Assembly (NCBI RefSeq): GCF_016508585.1
Contig: NZ_JADVOP010000019.1
Location: forward strand, 17,541 to 81,540
Source: Acinetobacter baumannii
Lineage (GTDB): Bacteria > Pseudomonadota > Gammaproteobacteria > Pseudomonadales > Moraxellaceae
Direction: 5' to 3'
DNA: 64,000 nucleotides
In this document: positions 28,301 to 38,173 of the stretch, one piece after another
Position numbering within the stretch: the stretch's first letter is position 1
Layout of the letters: each line of letters starts with the position of its first letter
The notes under the pieces: model-generated
Seen by the model: only the letters and a program-made list of their open reading frames with translations
Databases searched by the model: none
Told to the model about the DNA's origin: nothing
Program-made: the position numbers and the translations under genes

Positions 28301-28677
28301 AAGCGAAGTGAGAGATCTCTAGCACAGTTCTTTTATTCTAACCGCACTATTGCTATTTAAGATACGTTAATATTAACGAATTTTTGAATTATTTGTGTGC
28401 TTTAATTAGAATTCCCTACTATTTTTCGGTTATTTATCGAAATACAGATTTAAATATCACTTTTAAATATAAAATAAACACATAAAAAAGAATTGCTTAT
28501 TCTCACAGGTAATATCATTTAACTTCATACGCTTAATCATCAAATCCAAGAAATATCTGTGGATTTTTGTGTTTATCTCAAAAATTGATAACCAATCTGT
28601 TTTTCATTATTTTACCAACTTCACTGAATATAGATTAATGAATGGCATTCCGAGATCCAATTTATTAGGTTGCCAAC
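28301..28677. other. Intergenic region between divergent regulator and msuE
   Basis: 377 bp of AT-rich DNA that must hold promoters for the orphan regulator and for msuE-sfnG. A short palindrome, AGAGATCTCT, lies near 28311. No sigma-54 signature with correct GG-GC spacing was found, although related Pseudomonas sfn genes use sigma-54. Confidence 0.4.
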
Positions 28678-29415
28678 ATGTCTATTTATACTCAACAAAA
28701 ACCCTTGAATATTGTTGCTGTATCAGGGGGCTTAAATAACCCTTCCAAAACAGAAAGTTTAGTTCAAGCCATATTAGATGAGCTCGGTCAAGCAACTCCG
28801 ATCAATGTGCATTTCATTAAATTCAGTGAAATTGGTCATTTACTTGGTGGTGCAATTTATCGTAACCAGCTTCCACAACGTGTACAAGATGATTTGGCAG
28901 CAGTCGAAGCAGCAGATGCCTTGATTGTCGGCACACCAGTCTATCGTGCGTCTTTCACAGGTTTATTCAAACATTTCTTTGACTTTGTTGAACAAACAGC
29001 ATTGGTCGATGTGCCTGTATTACTGGCCGCTTCAGGTGGAAGCGACCGTCACGCTTTGGTATTGGAACATCAACTCCGTCCATTATTCAGCTTTTTCCAG
29101 GCACAAACATTGCCTATCGGTGTCTATGCAACCGATCGTGATTTCACGCCTGAATACACCATTAAGAGCGAACATATTCAAGATCGTATTACTTTGGCTG
29201 TAGCACGTGCATTGCCAATTTTGGAATGGGCACCTGCAAAAGGGCAACGCGCTGAGGTTGTCAAAGCAAAGACTGAACAGGCCACTCAAAACTTAGGGAT
29301 TAACAAACAAATCGAGCAAGATGAGGTTCTGCCTTCAGCAGCAGTCCCAGACTTGGATGCAGCAGAATCTCGTCTGCATGCAAAGTCCAAATCACCACAA
29401 TCACAGGTTGCTTAA
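28678..29415 (+). CDS. msuE: NAD(P)H-dependent FMN reductase, MsuE-like
   Basis: Supplies reduced FMN to two-component flavin monooxygenases in organosulfur use. Flavodoxin-like fold: VAVSGGLNNPSKTESLV near 14-30 (FMN phosphate loop), then GGAIYRNQLPQRVQDDLAAV, GTPVYRASFTGLFKHFFDF and LAASGGSDRHAL. The 245 residues include a C-terminal extension of about 60 beyond the catalytic core. The gene lies 44 bp upstream of sfnG, its natural partner. SsuE is the alternative name; the SfnG neighbour favours MsuE. Confidence 0.88.
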   Translation: MSIYTQQKPLNIVAVSGGLNNPSKTESLVQAILDELGQATPINVHFIKFSEIGHLLGGAIYRNQLPQRVQDDLAAVEAADALIVGTPVYRASFTGLFKHFFDFVEQTALVDVPVLLAASGGSDRHALVLEHQLRPLFSFFQAQTLPIGVYATDRDFTPEYTIKSEHIQDRITLAVARALPILEWAPAKGQRAEVVKAKTEQATQNLGINKQIEQDEVLPSAAVPDLDAAESRLHAKSKSPQSQVA

Positions 29416-29459
29416 TTGCAACCTCGTATCCGCAGACAATAAAAATAGAGGGTCATGTT

Positions 29460-30578
29460 ATGTCACAGTTTTCATCACACCATAATCCAGCCATTAAGTT
29501 TGCATATTGGGTTCCCAATGTCAGTGGTGGTTTAGTGGTCAGTAATATTGAACAGCGTACCGACTGGAGCTATGACTATAATGTCCGCTTGGCTCAAGCT
29601 GCTGAAAAAAATGGCTTTGAATATGCCCTCACCCAAATCCGTTTCACCGCTGGCTATGGCGCTGAAAATCAGCATGAGTCTGTGAGTTTTAGTCATGCTT
29701 TATTGGCTAAAACAGATAAATTAAAAGTCATTGCTGCGATCCTTCCTGGACCTTGGAAGCCTGTTTTGGCTGCCAAACAATTGGCAACAATCGACTATCT
29801 GACCAATGGCCGTATCGCCATTAATGTAGTGAGTGGTTGGTTTCGTGGTGAATTTGATGCGATCGGTGAACCTTGGCCTGAACATGATGAGCGCTATGTA
29901 CGTTCTGAAGAATTTATTCGAACATTAAAAGGCATCTGGACCACGGACAACTATAGTTTCGATGGTAAATATTATCAGTTTAAAGATTACACTTTAAAAC
30001 CAAAACCTTTGCAAAAACCTCATATTGAAGTATTTCAGGGAGGAAGTTCTCGTGCAGCACGTGATATGGCATCTCGCGTATCTGATTGGTATTTTACCAA
30101 TGGCAATACTCCTGAAGAATTAAAGAAGCAAATTGATGATATTCGAGAAAAAGCCAAGCTCAATGGTCATTCAGTAAAAATTGGGGTCAATGCTTTCATT
30201 ATTGCCCGTGATACAGAAGAAGAAGCCCAAGCAGTGTTGCAAGAAATTATTGATCAAGCCAATGTTGAAGCAGTGAATGCTTTTGGTGATGCCACCCGTG
30301 AAGCAGGCGCCGCCTCTAAAGAAGGTGAAGGCAACTGGGCAAAATCAACATTTGAAGACTTGGTGCAATACAACGACGGTTTTAAAACCAATTTGATCGG
30401 TACACCTCAACAAATTGCTGAACGTATCGTTGAGTTAAAAAGTATTGGTGTTGATTTGGTCCTATCTGGCTTCTTACATTTCATTGAAGAAGTCGAATAT
30501 TTTGGTGAAAAAGTACTGCCTTTGGTGCGTCAGCTAGAAGAGGCACAAAAAGCACACATTACTGCGAAATCAGCCTGA
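29460..30578 (+). CDS. sfnG: Dimethylsulfone monooxygenase SfnG
   Basis: FMNH2-dependent luciferase-like monooxygenase that converts dimethyl sulfone to methanesulfinate, part of sulfur scavenging. Key stretches are IKFAYWVPNVSGGLVVS at 13-29, ATIDYLTNGRIAINVVSGWF, ERYVRSEEFIRTLKGIW and VFQGGSSRAARDMAS. The 372-residue length fits the SfnG family. An AGAGGG ribosome site precedes the ATG. Depends on MsuE, encoded just upstream. A strong terminator follows. Confidence 0.92.
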   Translation: MSQFSSHHNPAIKFAYWVPNVSGGLVVSNIEQRTDWSYDYNVRLAQAAEKNGFEYALTQIRFTAGYGAENQHESVSFSHALLAKTDKLKVIAAILPGPWKPVLAAKQLATIDYLTNGRIAINVVSGWFRGEFDAIGEPWPEHDERYVRSEEFIRTLKGIWTTDNYSFDGKYYQFKDYTLKPKPLQKPHIEVFQGGSSRAARDMASRVSDWYFTNGNTPEELKKQIDDIREKAKLNGHSVKIGVNAFIIARDTEEEAQAVLQEIIDQANVEAVNAFGDATREAGAASKEGEGNWAKSTFEDLVQYNDGFKTNLIGTPQQIAERIVELKSIGVDLVLSGFLHFIEEVEYFGEKVLPLVRQLEEAQKAHITAKSA

Positions 30579-30644
30579 TTATTTAGAGTCACAGTTTGTG
30601 CCGTCGAAAACAACAATAAACAACTAAAACAAAATTTGCAGCTT

Positions 30645-30678
30645 ATCCCTCATGACTCGGCTTGAGGGATTTTTTTTT
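30645..30678 (+). terminator. Terminator after sfnG
   Basis: ATCCCTCA pairs with TGAGGGAT around a 10-nt loop and is followed by eight T residues. Confidence 0.92.
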
Positions 30679-30739
30679 ACAGCGGTAAATAGAATGATCA
30701 TTCAGTGCCAACATTCAAATCAGCTATAAAACATCGTTG

Positions 30740-30869
30740 TTTACCTATAGATTTGTTTTAATCATCTATTTTGATCTCAATATTTATATTCGCATACATA
30801 TACTCAACAAGCTTGATCTTGGAAAATAGCTGATCAACATTAAAATAATCTCTTTTTTACCTATAGATT
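30740..30869. repeat. Paired 14-bp direct repeat upstream of the beta-lactamase
   Basis: TTTACCTATAGATT occurs at 30740-30753 and again at 30856-30869, start-to-start distance 116 bp; the second copy ends 13 bp before the bla ATG. It may be an operator pair or a duplication scar. No insertion sequence lies between the copies. Confidence 0.6.
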
Positions 30870-30882
30870 GGATGAAGTGGTT

Positions 30883-32055
30883 ATGGCTCTTTTAAAGAAA
30901 ACAAAAACGATCTTTTACGTCTTGATCAGTAGTATGGGATTGACGACTTATGCAAATGCCAATCAGCAGCCAACCACAGCTAAGGTTGAAAATGCAATAA
31001 CCCAAGCATTTCAGCCATTAATGCAAAAATACGCGGTACCAGGTATGGCAATTGGAGTGCTGTACCAAGGCAAAAGTTATGAAAAATACTATGGTGTACA
31101 ATCCCTTACTGATGAAAAATCAATCAATAAAAATACACTTTTTGAATTAGGCTCGGTGAGTAAGCTGTTTACTGCAACAGCAGGAAGTTATGCCCAAAGT
31201 TTATCCAAACTATCACTTCAAGATCATCCAGGAAAATATTTACCCGCTTTGAAAGATTCACAAATCAATAAAGTCACTCTCTTACAGTTGGCGACCTACA
31301 CGACTGGCAATCTGCCATTACAATTTCCTGATCAAATCAAAACGGATGCACAAACACTCAAATACTTTCAAGACTGGAAGATCAATCGACCCATCGGCCA
31401 ATTTAGACAATATTCCAATCCCAGTATCGGGTTATTTGGCGAAGTTACTGCAAAAGCCATGAACATGCCATTTAGTACTTTATTAGAGCAGGTTATCTTT
31501 CCCCAACTTCAGCTCCAACATAGCTATGTCAATGTCCCGAAATCACAACAGTCCAACTATGCTTTTGGCTATGATCAAAACAATCACCCAATTCGAGTCA
31601 GTCCAGGACCTTTCGATGCCCAGGCCTATGGAGTTAAATCAAGCCTTCCTGATCTGCTCCAGTTCTTAAATTTAAACTTAAATCCAGAACAAGCGAAAGC
31701 ATCCGTTCGACCTGCAATTCAGGGAACACATGTCGGCTACTTTAAAATGGGGGAAATGACCCAGGCACTTGGATGGGAAACTTTCAACGATCCGGCAAGC
31801 TTAGACACTTTATTAGAAAGCAACTCTGACCGTGTGGTGCTGCAATCAAATCCAGTTGAAAAAACATTGGTTCAATCAGGTGCCAGGGTGTTCCATAAAA
31901 CAGGTTCTACAAATGGTTTTGGAACCTATTTAGTTTATATTCCATCGGAAAAATTTGGCTTGGTTATGCTGATGAATAAAAGAATTGCAAATGCCGAACG
32001 TATTCGAGCCGCCTATGATGTGCTCAATACATTGAAACAGATATCTAATCCCTAA
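30883..32055 (+). CDS. blaADC: ADC-type class C beta-lactamase
   Basis: Periplasmic serine cephalosporinase of the Acinetobacter-derived group. A signal peptide precedes ANANQQPTT. All class C motifs are present: SVSK in ELGSVSKLFTATAG (catalytic Ser), YSN in RQYSNPSIGLFG, and KTG in HKTGSTNGFGTY. It matches the ADC pattern throughout (KYAVPGMAIGVLYQGKSYE, LLQLATYTTGNLPLQFPDQ, NYAFGYDQNNHPIRVSPGP). The ATG at 30883 is used; an upstream in-frame TTG at 30868 lacks support. No ampR and no insertion-sequence promoter is upstream, so expression is probably basal. It sits between sulfur-scavenging genes. Confidence 0.95.
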   Translation: MALLKKTKTIFYVLISSMGLTTYANANQQPTTAKVENAITQAFQPLMQKYAVPGMAIGVLYQGKSYEKYYGVQSLTDEKSINKNTLFELGSVSKLFTATAGSYAQSLSKLSLQDHPGKYLPALKDSQINKVTLLQLATYTTGNLPLQFPDQIKTDAQTLKYFQDWKINRPIGQFRQYSNPSIGLFGEVTAKAMNMPFSTLLEQVIFPQLQLQHSYVNVPKSQQSNYAFGYDQNNHPIRVSPGPFDAQAYGVKSSLPDLLQFLNLNLNPEQAKASVRPAIQGTHVGYFKMGEMTQALGWETFNDPASLDTLLESNSDRVVLQSNPVEKTLVQSGARVFHKTGSTNGFGTYLVYIPSEKFGLVMLMNKRIANAERIRAAYDVLNTLKQISNP

Positions 32056-32178
32056 TTGCTCCTGTTTATCGAACTGAGGTACGTCATGTGCCTCTCACTG
32101 ATTCAGCGCTTGCGCGCTATCTACGCTTTTCACCTAGCTGAGTTTGGGCGCATGGGAAAATGAAATGACTGCGCCGGC
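32056..32178. other. Short GC-richer intergenic segment
   Basis: Between the beta-lactamase and the convergent sfnB-like gene is a stretch with higher GC than its surroundings and a small palindrome (GCGCTTGCGCGC at about 32105-32116). No gene recognised; it may be a remnant of inserted DNA. Confidence 0.3.
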
Positions 32179-33360
32179 TTAAGAATAGAAACTAGGATCT
32201 GGTACTTTTCCAGTCAGCACCCACTCTCCAACCTCCTGATATTTATAGTCAATGGGATCATGTAAAGTTTGTGTACGTACATTCCGCCAAAAACGGTCTA
32301 AATTCAATTGTGCTGTAGTTGCACGTGCACCCAAAACTTGGAAAATATTTTGAGTCACCAATAAAGAAGTATGGGTTGCAGCAATTTTTGCAGTAGCAAT
32401 TGCGATGGACACCTGACCACGTTGTTCTGCTGTTAAATTTTCACCGATATTCCAGGCCGCTTGCAAAGCATCAACGGCTTGAGCAGTGAGTAGGCGTACA
32501 CTTTGAATTTGGACATAAAACTCGGCAAAATGCTTTTGGATATAGGGATCATGTGTCGCTTGTTCCACCAAAGATTTTGACCATGCTTTTTGTTTCTGTA
32601 TGGTCTGCTGGGCAATTTCAAATGCACCTTCTGCCACGCCCAGGAAAAGATGTACAAAAATCAATTGTGCTATCAGTGGACGTAAGCTGGAATACGGCGT
32701 ACTCAATGGTCCAGGATTTAAGAGCAACTCATTTTTATAGACTTTAACTTGCTCAAAATGACTGGTTCCACTGTCAGTTTGGCGTTGCCCCATGTTATTC
32801 CAATCGCCTAAAAAGCTTACCCCTTCTCGTTGAGTTGGAATCACAGCAATGAGCAACTTATCTGCCTCATTAAAACCAGAACACAGTAAAATGTCTGAAT
32901 CTATAGAACCTGAACAAAAACTTTTATCGCCATGAAAAATAAATTCATTTTCAGACACTTGTTGAACAGTGGTTCGTTTATCCAAAGGATTGAGCGTGTT
33001 ACCCCAAAATAAATGATGTTGTGCAGTCCGCTCGAACCACTGCTGATATTGTTCAGGCTGAGCAAAGAGCTGAACCGTAGCAATCAATAAATGATGAAAA
33101 GCATAGACATGGGCTAAGGAACTATCCACTTGTGCAATGGTTTGAACGGTCTGAAAAATCGTCTTCCAATCTGCACCTTGCCCACCATATTGCTGTGGGA
33201 TCGACAAGCTCAACAACCCACTTTTTCGGATCAAATCACGTTCGAACTTCGGATTGCCGCCTGCTTTATCTCGCTCAGCTGCAGTGCGTGCAAATTGTCT
33301 TGCCAGTTCTTGTGCAATATCCAAAGCCGAAGAATTTAAAGCAGGTTGTGGTGCATTCAT
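32179..33360 (-). CDS. SfnB/DszC-like flavin-dependent sulfur acquisition oxidoreductase
   Basis: Acyl-CoA-dehydrogenase-fold enzyme, 393 residues, of the group that includes SfnB and the DszC sulfur monooxygenase. Visible are SIPQQYGGQGADWKTIFQ (about 53-70), FWGNTLNPLDKRTT, FHGDKSFCSGSIDSDILL and the C-terminal QVLGARATTAQLNLDRFWRN. These proteins use FMNH2 and oxygen on organosulfur compounds, so MsuE, encoded 3 kb away, could serve it. Transcribed toward the beta-lactamase, away from acs. Confidence 0.82.
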   Translation of the reverse strand: MNAPQPALNSSALDIAQELARQFARTAAERDKAGGNPKFERDLIRKSGLLSLSIPQQYGGQGADWKTIFQTVQTIAQVDSSLAHVYAFHHLLIATVQLFAQPEQYQQWFERTAQHHLFWGNTLNPLDKRTTVQQVSENEFIFHGDKSFCSGSIDSDILLCSGFNEADKLLIAVIPTQREGVSFLGDWNNMGQRQTDSGTSHFEQVKVYKNELLLNPGPLSTPYSSLRPLIAQLIFVHLFLGVAEGAFEIAQQTIQKQKAWSKSLVEQATHDPYIQKHFAEFYVQIQSVRLLTAQAVDALQAAWNIGENLTAEQRGQVSIAIATAKIAATHTSLLVTQNIFQVLGARATTAQLNLDRFWRNVRTQTLHDPIDYKYQEVGEWVLTGKVPDPSFYS

Positions 33361-33462
33361 CGTTTTAACTCTTGTATCTGATCCATTGAGCTTAGCAGAT
33401 CAAATAAGATGCCCTTATCACAATGCTTGCGTTACTTATTCTGTTCATTGCAAACAATATTT

Positions 33463-33488
33463 AAAAAACGCCAGCTTTTCAGCCGGCG
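33463..33488 (-). terminator. Terminator after acs
   Basis: On the minus strand CGCCGGCT-GAAA-AGCTGGCG forms an 8-bp stem with one G-U pair and a GAAA tetraloop, followed by six T residues. It lies 40 bp after the acs stop. Confidence 0.9.
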
Positions 33489-33527
33489 CTAGTCAACTTT
33501 CATCAAATCCAATCATCAGTATTGAGA

Positions 33528-35474
33528 TTATCGGGTGTTTGCCTTGACTTCAGTAATCAATTGATCCACTACGCTCGGATCAGCCAAAGTCGAGGTATCC
33601 CCTAAGCTATCCAACTCATTGGCAGCAATTTTTCTGAGGATCCGACGCATAATTTTACCTGAACGAGTTTTTGGTAAAGCAGGTGCCCAATAAATGGCAT
33701 CCGGTGTTGCGACGGGTCCCAATACTTTACGAACCCAATTCACCAATTCTTTGCGCAACGCTTCAGTTTCAGCCTCACCTGCCTGTAGGGTTACATAGGC
33801 CGCAATGCCCTGACCTTTAATTTCATGAGGCATACCCACAACAGCAGATTCAGCGACTTTTTCATGTGCCACCAATGCACTTTCAATTTCAGCCGTACCT
33901 AAACGATGCCCTGAAACATTTAATACGTCATCCACACGCCCCGTAATCCAGTAATAACCATCTTTATCTCGGCGTGCACCATCACCTGTGAAATAACTGC
34001 CAGGATAGGTCGAAAAATAAGCTTCAATAAAACGCTCAGGGTCTCCCCATATGGTACGCATTTGCCCCGGCCAAGAATCTTTGATAATCAGGTTCCCTTC
34101 AGCTTCACCTTGCAGCTCCTGACCTTCCGCATCAACCAGAGCAGGCTGTATGCCAAATAAAGGACGTGTCGCAGAACCAGGTTTCAACGCAGTGGCACCA
34201 GGCAATGGCGAAATTAAAATCCCACCTGTCTCGGTTTGCCACCATGTATCGACAATCGGACAACGGCTTTCTCCCACCACAGTATAGTACCAATTCCATG
34301 CTTCAGGATTGATCGGTTCGCCTACTGAACCCAATAAACGCAAACTACTGCGGTCGCTCTCGCGAACAAATGCATCGCCCTCACGCATCATGGCGCGGAT
34401 TGCTGTCGGTGCTGTATAGAGAATCGTAATATTATGCTTATCGACAATATGTCCAGTACGTGCCCACGTTGGGTATTGCGGAATCCCTTCAGACATCACC
34501 GTGGTGGTGCCGTTAGAGAGTGGTCCATAAAGCACATAAGAATGTCCTGTAATCCATCCCACATCAGCAGTACACCAAAATACATCATCCTGTTTGATGT
34601 CAAATACTTCTCTAAAAGTTGAATTGACATACGTGAGGTAGCCACCTGTAGTATGTAAAACACCTTTGGGCTTTCCTGTTGAACCTGAGGTATATAGGAT
34701 AAATAAAGGATCTTCGGCATTCATGGCTTCTGGCGGGCAGATATCTGTCACCGTCATAATTTCCATGTGATACCACAAATCACGTCCCTCTTTCATCTGA
34801 ATCGGGTGACCTGTGCGATGAACGACAATCATTTTTTCAACAGAACTGGTTCCTGCAAACGTTAATGCAGCATCCACATTTTCTTTCAGTGGAATCGTTT
34901 TTCCGCCACGCATCCCCTGATCAGCAGTAATGACGAGTTTGGCCTGACTGTCATCAATCCGACTGGCTAAGGAGTCAGGAGAGAATCCTCCAAAAACGAC
35001 ACAGTGCACGGCCCCTATACGCGCGCATGCCAACATCGCGATTGCAGCTTCGGGAATCATCGGCATATACAAGATGACTCGATCGCCTTTGGTTATTCCA
35101 TTTTTTTTCAATACATTGGCAAAACGACAGACTTCATCATGCAGCTCTTCAAAAGAAATAATTTTATGTCGTGATGGATGATCACCTTCCCAGATGATTG
35201 CAGGTTTAAGTGGATGTTCTTTGAGGTGACGATCTAAACAGTTTGCACTGACATTCAATTCACCATCTGCAAACCATTCAATCTTAAAATGATCTTTGTC
35301 AAAACTGGTATTTTTAACTTGGGTAAATGGTTTTATCCAATCCAGTTTTTTTGCTGCTTCTGCCCAAAACTCGTCTGGATGCTCTATTGACTGTTGATAA
35401 CGGTCAAAATACTCTTGTTCATTGGTTCTTGCTGTTTTTACAAATTGTTCTGGAACTGGATATATTTCGTTCAT
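33528..35474 (-). CDS. acs: Acetyl-CoA synthetase
   Basis: AMP-forming acetate:CoA ligase that activates acetate for the TCA cycle and glyoxylate shunt. The 648 residues are typical. Motifs are the P-loop-like [19 protein letters not shown] (about 263-281), the WWQTETGG adenylate motif, [20 protein letters not shown], and the C-terminal [16 protein letters not shown] with the acetylation-regulated Lys. Single-gene unit. Confidence 0.97.
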   Translation of the reverse strand: MNEIYPVPEQFVKTARTNEQEYFDRYQQSIEHPDEFWAEAAKKLDWIKPFTQVKNTSFDKDHFKIEWFADGELNVSANCLDRHLKEHPLKPAIIWEGDHPSRHKIISFEELHDEVCRFANVLKKNGITKGDRVILYMPMIPEAAIAMLACARIGAVHCVVFGGFSPDSLASRIDDSQAKLVITADQGMRGGKTIPLKENVDAALTFAGTSSVEKMIVVHRTGHPIQMKEGRDLWYHMEIMTVTDICPPEAMNAEDPLFILYTSGSTGKPKGVLHTTGGYLTYVNSTFREVFDIKQDDVFWCTADVGWITGHSYVLYGPLSNGTTTVMSEGIPQYPTWARTGHIVDKHNITILYTAPTAIRAMMREGDAFVRESDRSSLRLLGSVGEPINPEAWNWYYTVVGESRCPIVDTWWQTETGGILISPLPGATALKPGSATRPLFGIQPALVDAEGQELQGEAEGNLIIKDSWPGQMRTIWGDPERFIEAYFSTYPGSYFTGDGARRDKDGYYWITGRVDDVLNVSGHRLGTAEIESALVAHEKVAESAVVGMPHEIKGQGIAAYVTLQAGEAETEALRKELVNWVRKVLGPVATPDAIYWAPALPKTRSGKIMRRILRKIAANELDSLGDTSTLADPSVVDQLITEVKANTR

Positions 35475-35767
35475 ATTCTGCTTCCTTGATCTGCCACCTC
35501 ATCACGAGATGTATGCCTACGTTATTGATTTTATTTGCTGCATGTGTTCAGTATTACGATAGCGCATTTTGATTAACAATTGTGCTTTGGTCGTAGACAC
35601 GGGGGTCACTTTAACCATCGGAAAATGTTAAGTCATTTGCCAAAACATTCGAATTTTCAATATCTATGTCGTTTTTTTGATCTTATAATTTGTGGTGATA
35701 AGTGCATATGGATTTTTTCAGAAAAAAACATTTCCTTACTGAACTTCTTCAACTGGACACAATCACC

Positions 35768-36349
35768 ATGCAAACCCAAGAATCCTCTCCATTTTTCTCA
35801 AAACAGGTCATATCACCAACTGATCATCCACTATCGATGCACAGTCGTTTCAATCGTTTAAGTTATATTGCTTGGTTCGGGATCTTACAGCTGTTCTTTA
35901 GTTTTGCACTGTTAAGTTTAAGTGTAATGCTGGGAATCCTGAATTTAAATTCAATGCATTTTAGCCAACATGCAATCCACTCACTTTCCGGATTAGGTCA
36001 AACCAGTTATATCTTTTTAAGTTTTATATATTTATATTTCATCTTCGTGGTGATGACTCGCCGGCTCCATGATCGTAATAAATCAGGTTGGTGGATGGTG
36101 TTATTTTTGATTCCAATCGTGCAGTTTTTTATGGCATTTTATTTGCTCTTTGCTCGTGGTTGCAGCAAGGCCAATCGTTTCGGGCATCCACGCCCATCTA
36201 CATTTATTGAAAAATTACTCGCTTGGCTGATCGTGATTACTTTTGTGATTGGTTTATTTGCATCTACCAGTATCGTGTCTTTTATGCTGGGAACAGGAGA
36301 GATTGACAATCCTACGGCGATTATTCAAAAGGGAACTGAATATTTTTAA
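35768..36349 (+). CDS. DUF805 membrane protein
   Basis: Inner-membrane protein of the DUF805 (YhaH-like) family with four or five TM helices. The family stretch is RRLHDRNKSGWWMVLFLIPI at about 122-141 of this version. The frame is open from an ATG at 35702. The ATG at 35768 (MQTQESSPFF) gives a normal cytoplasmic N-terminus before the first helix; neither has a strong ribosome site, so the start is uncertain. Function unknown. Confidence 0.8.
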   Translation: MQTQESSPFFSKQVISPTDHPLSMHSRFNRLSYIAWFGILQLFFSFALLSLSVMLGILNLNSMHFSQHAIHSLSGLGQTSYIFLSFIYLYFIFVVMTRRLHDRNKSGWWMVLFLIPIVQFFMAFYLLFARGCSKANRFGHPRPSTFIEKLLAWLIVITFVIGLFASTSIVSFMLGTGEIDNPTAIIQKGTEYF

Positions 36350-36472
36350 AGCGCCTTGATTTTGCAACGAACGTTGTGAATGCTGATAAAATTCTCATAA
36401 ATATTATTTTATTTTTAGGTTGTACGAAAAACTGTAATCAACGCTTAACTTCTTGAAAATTTCAGGCAAAAT

Positions 36473-37477
36473 ATGCCAATTATTTTATTGGACATCATTG
36501 TGGCTGAAGAAGCAAATGCATTGAGTACCGTTGCGCAAGACACGACTCAATTGATTAGTTCTGCAGGCGAAAAAACTGCACAAACGGTAATTCAACATAC
36601 CGAAAAGTATAAAGATGCCTACTCAACCATCGACAAATTCGTCGATGGTTTTTGGGAACGTATGCCTTATTTATGTATTGCACTGATTGTCATTACCATT
36701 TTCTGGTTACTGTCTAAGCTGTTTAAATTTTTTGTCCGTAGAACACTCGAAAATCGCACCTATACACGCCAAAATTTAGTTTTAGTATTGAACCGTGTAG
36801 GCAGTACGGCGATTATCTTTTTTGGTTTTTTAATTGCCATGGTCATTGCAATCCCAGGTTTCACACCAGGGCAATTGATGAGTGCATTGGGAATTGGTTC
36901 GGTTGCAATTGGTTTTGCCTTTAAAGATATTTTCCAGAATCTACTGTCAGGGATTTTAATTCTTTTAGGTGAACCGTTCAAAATTGGTGATGACATCATC
37001 GTGAATAACATGGAAGGGACAGTTGAAGATATTCAGATTCGTGCCACCTTCCTACGCTCACCCGATGGTCGCCGTATTGTGATCCCGAATGCGACAGTTT
37101 ATACCAGCGCAGTTACCGTCAATACTGCTTATCAGCGTCGTCGCTGTGAATTTGTGGTCGGTATTGGCTATGAAGATGATGTACAGAAAGCCAAGGACAT
37201 TATTCTCAAATTACTGGATAAAGATCAACGTATTCTGAGCCAACCGGGCTTTACTGTAAACGTATCGGCTTTAGCAGATTTCTCAGTTAATTTAACAGTC
37301 CGTTGGTGGGTAGATACCACTCAAGTTGTTACCGCTGCATCAATTAGCCAAATCCAAGAAAATGTACTGGAAGCCTTTGCAGAAAACAATATTTCTATCC
37401 CTTATCCAGTTCAGGAAGTAAAAGTATATCGTGGTGATCCATCTAGCGATGATCTCGAATCAGCACGTGCTAAATAA
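36473..37477 (+). CDS. Small-conductance mechanosensitive channel, MscS family
   Basis: Emergency-release channel opened by membrane tension. The 334 residues are somewhat longer than MscS (286), with an N-terminal periplasmic stretch. TM3 carries the Gly/Ala pattern ALGIGSVAIGFAFKDIFQNL near 141-160, followed by the beta domain (GDDIIVNNMEGTVEDIQIRA) and IPNATVYTSAVTVN. The C-terminal vestibule is present. Its 3' end overlaps the convergent rsmE gene by 18 bp. Confidence 0.92.
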   Translation: MPIILLDIIVAEEANALSTVAQDTTQLISSAGEKTAQTVIQHTEKYKDAYSTIDKFVDGFWERMPYLCIALIVITIFWLLSKLFKFFVRRTLENRTYTRQNLVLVLNRVGSTAIIFFGFLIAMVIAIPGFTPGQLMSALGIGSVAIGFAFKDIFQNLLSGILILLGEPFKIGDDIIVNNMEGTVEDIQIRATFLRSPDGRRIVIPNATVYTSAVTVNTAYQRRRCEFVVGIGYEDDVQKAKDIILKLLDKDQRILSQPGFTVNVSALADFSVNLTVRWWVDTTQVVTAASISQIQENVLEAFAENNISIPYPVQEVKVYRGDPSSDDLESARAK

Positions 37478-38173
37478 GCGTCCCAGTACATAAGGAATCG
37501 CAGTTTCAGTACGCAGAACACGGTTGCCTAAGCTAACAGCTTGGCAGCCGTTTTTGATGAGCAAATCAATTTCATAAGGAATAAAACCACCTTCTGGACC
37601 AATAATCACAGTACACGCATGCTCAATTGCAAAAGGCATCTTCTGTTCAGTATAGGGATGTGCCACATAAGCTGGGCAGTGTTCATCAATCAACTGTGGT
37701 AAAACATCTTCTACAAAGGGTTTAAAGCGCTTATGTAGTTCTATTTTTGGTGCAATCGTATCTCCTGCTTGCTCCAATCCCAACGTCATATAGTGTTCAA
37801 GCTGCTGTAAAAAAGGCGTTTGCCAGTAACTTTTATCGACGCGATAACTATGTATAAGCCTAATATGCTGCACCCCAATGGTGACTGCATCCATAATTAT
37901 ACGTCGCAATACTTTCGGGCGGGGGAGAGCAACAATTAAAGTCACGGGTAATTTGGCAGGAACAGCTTCTTTTTGAATCGGTCTCAATAAAACTTCTCGT
38001 TCAGAAACTGCAATAATCTCCGTTAAATAACGATCGCCATCTCGAATTCCCACTTTCAATGTATCACCAACTTTGGCAGCAAGATGATTGTTCAAATGTG
38101 CAATTTGTCGATCTGAACTGATTTTCCAAATATCGGACTGTGTTTGACGGGAGTCGAGAAGAACAATGTTCAT
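37460..38173 (-). CDS. rsmE: 16S rRNA m3U1498 methyltransferase RsmE
   Basis: SPOUT-class methyltransferase acting on U1498 of 16S rRNA in the assembled 30S subunit. The 237 residues include an N-terminal PUA-like domain and the C-terminal knot with the SAM-binding motif VIIGPEGGFIPYEIDLL (about 188-204), followed by VSLGNRVLRTETAIPYVLG. Tail-to-tail overlap of 18 bp with the mscS-type gene. Confidence 0.95.
   Translation of the reverse strand: MNIVLLDSRQTQSDIWKISSDRQIAHLNNHLAAKVGDTLKVGIRDGDRYLTEIIAVSEREVLLRPIQKEAVPAKLPVTLIVALPRPKVLRRIIMDAVTIGVQHIRLIHSYRVDKSYWQTPFLQQLEHYMTLGLEQAGDTIAPKIELHKRFKPFVEDVLPQLIDEHCPAYVAHPYTEQKMPFAIEHACTVIIGPEGGFIPYEIDLLIKNGCQAVSLGNRVLRTETAIPYVLGRLFSTC

Noticed and set aside
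28600..28677. Sigma-54 promoter before msuE (TGGCATTCC)
   Set aside because: The GG is not followed by GC at the required 10-bp spacing.
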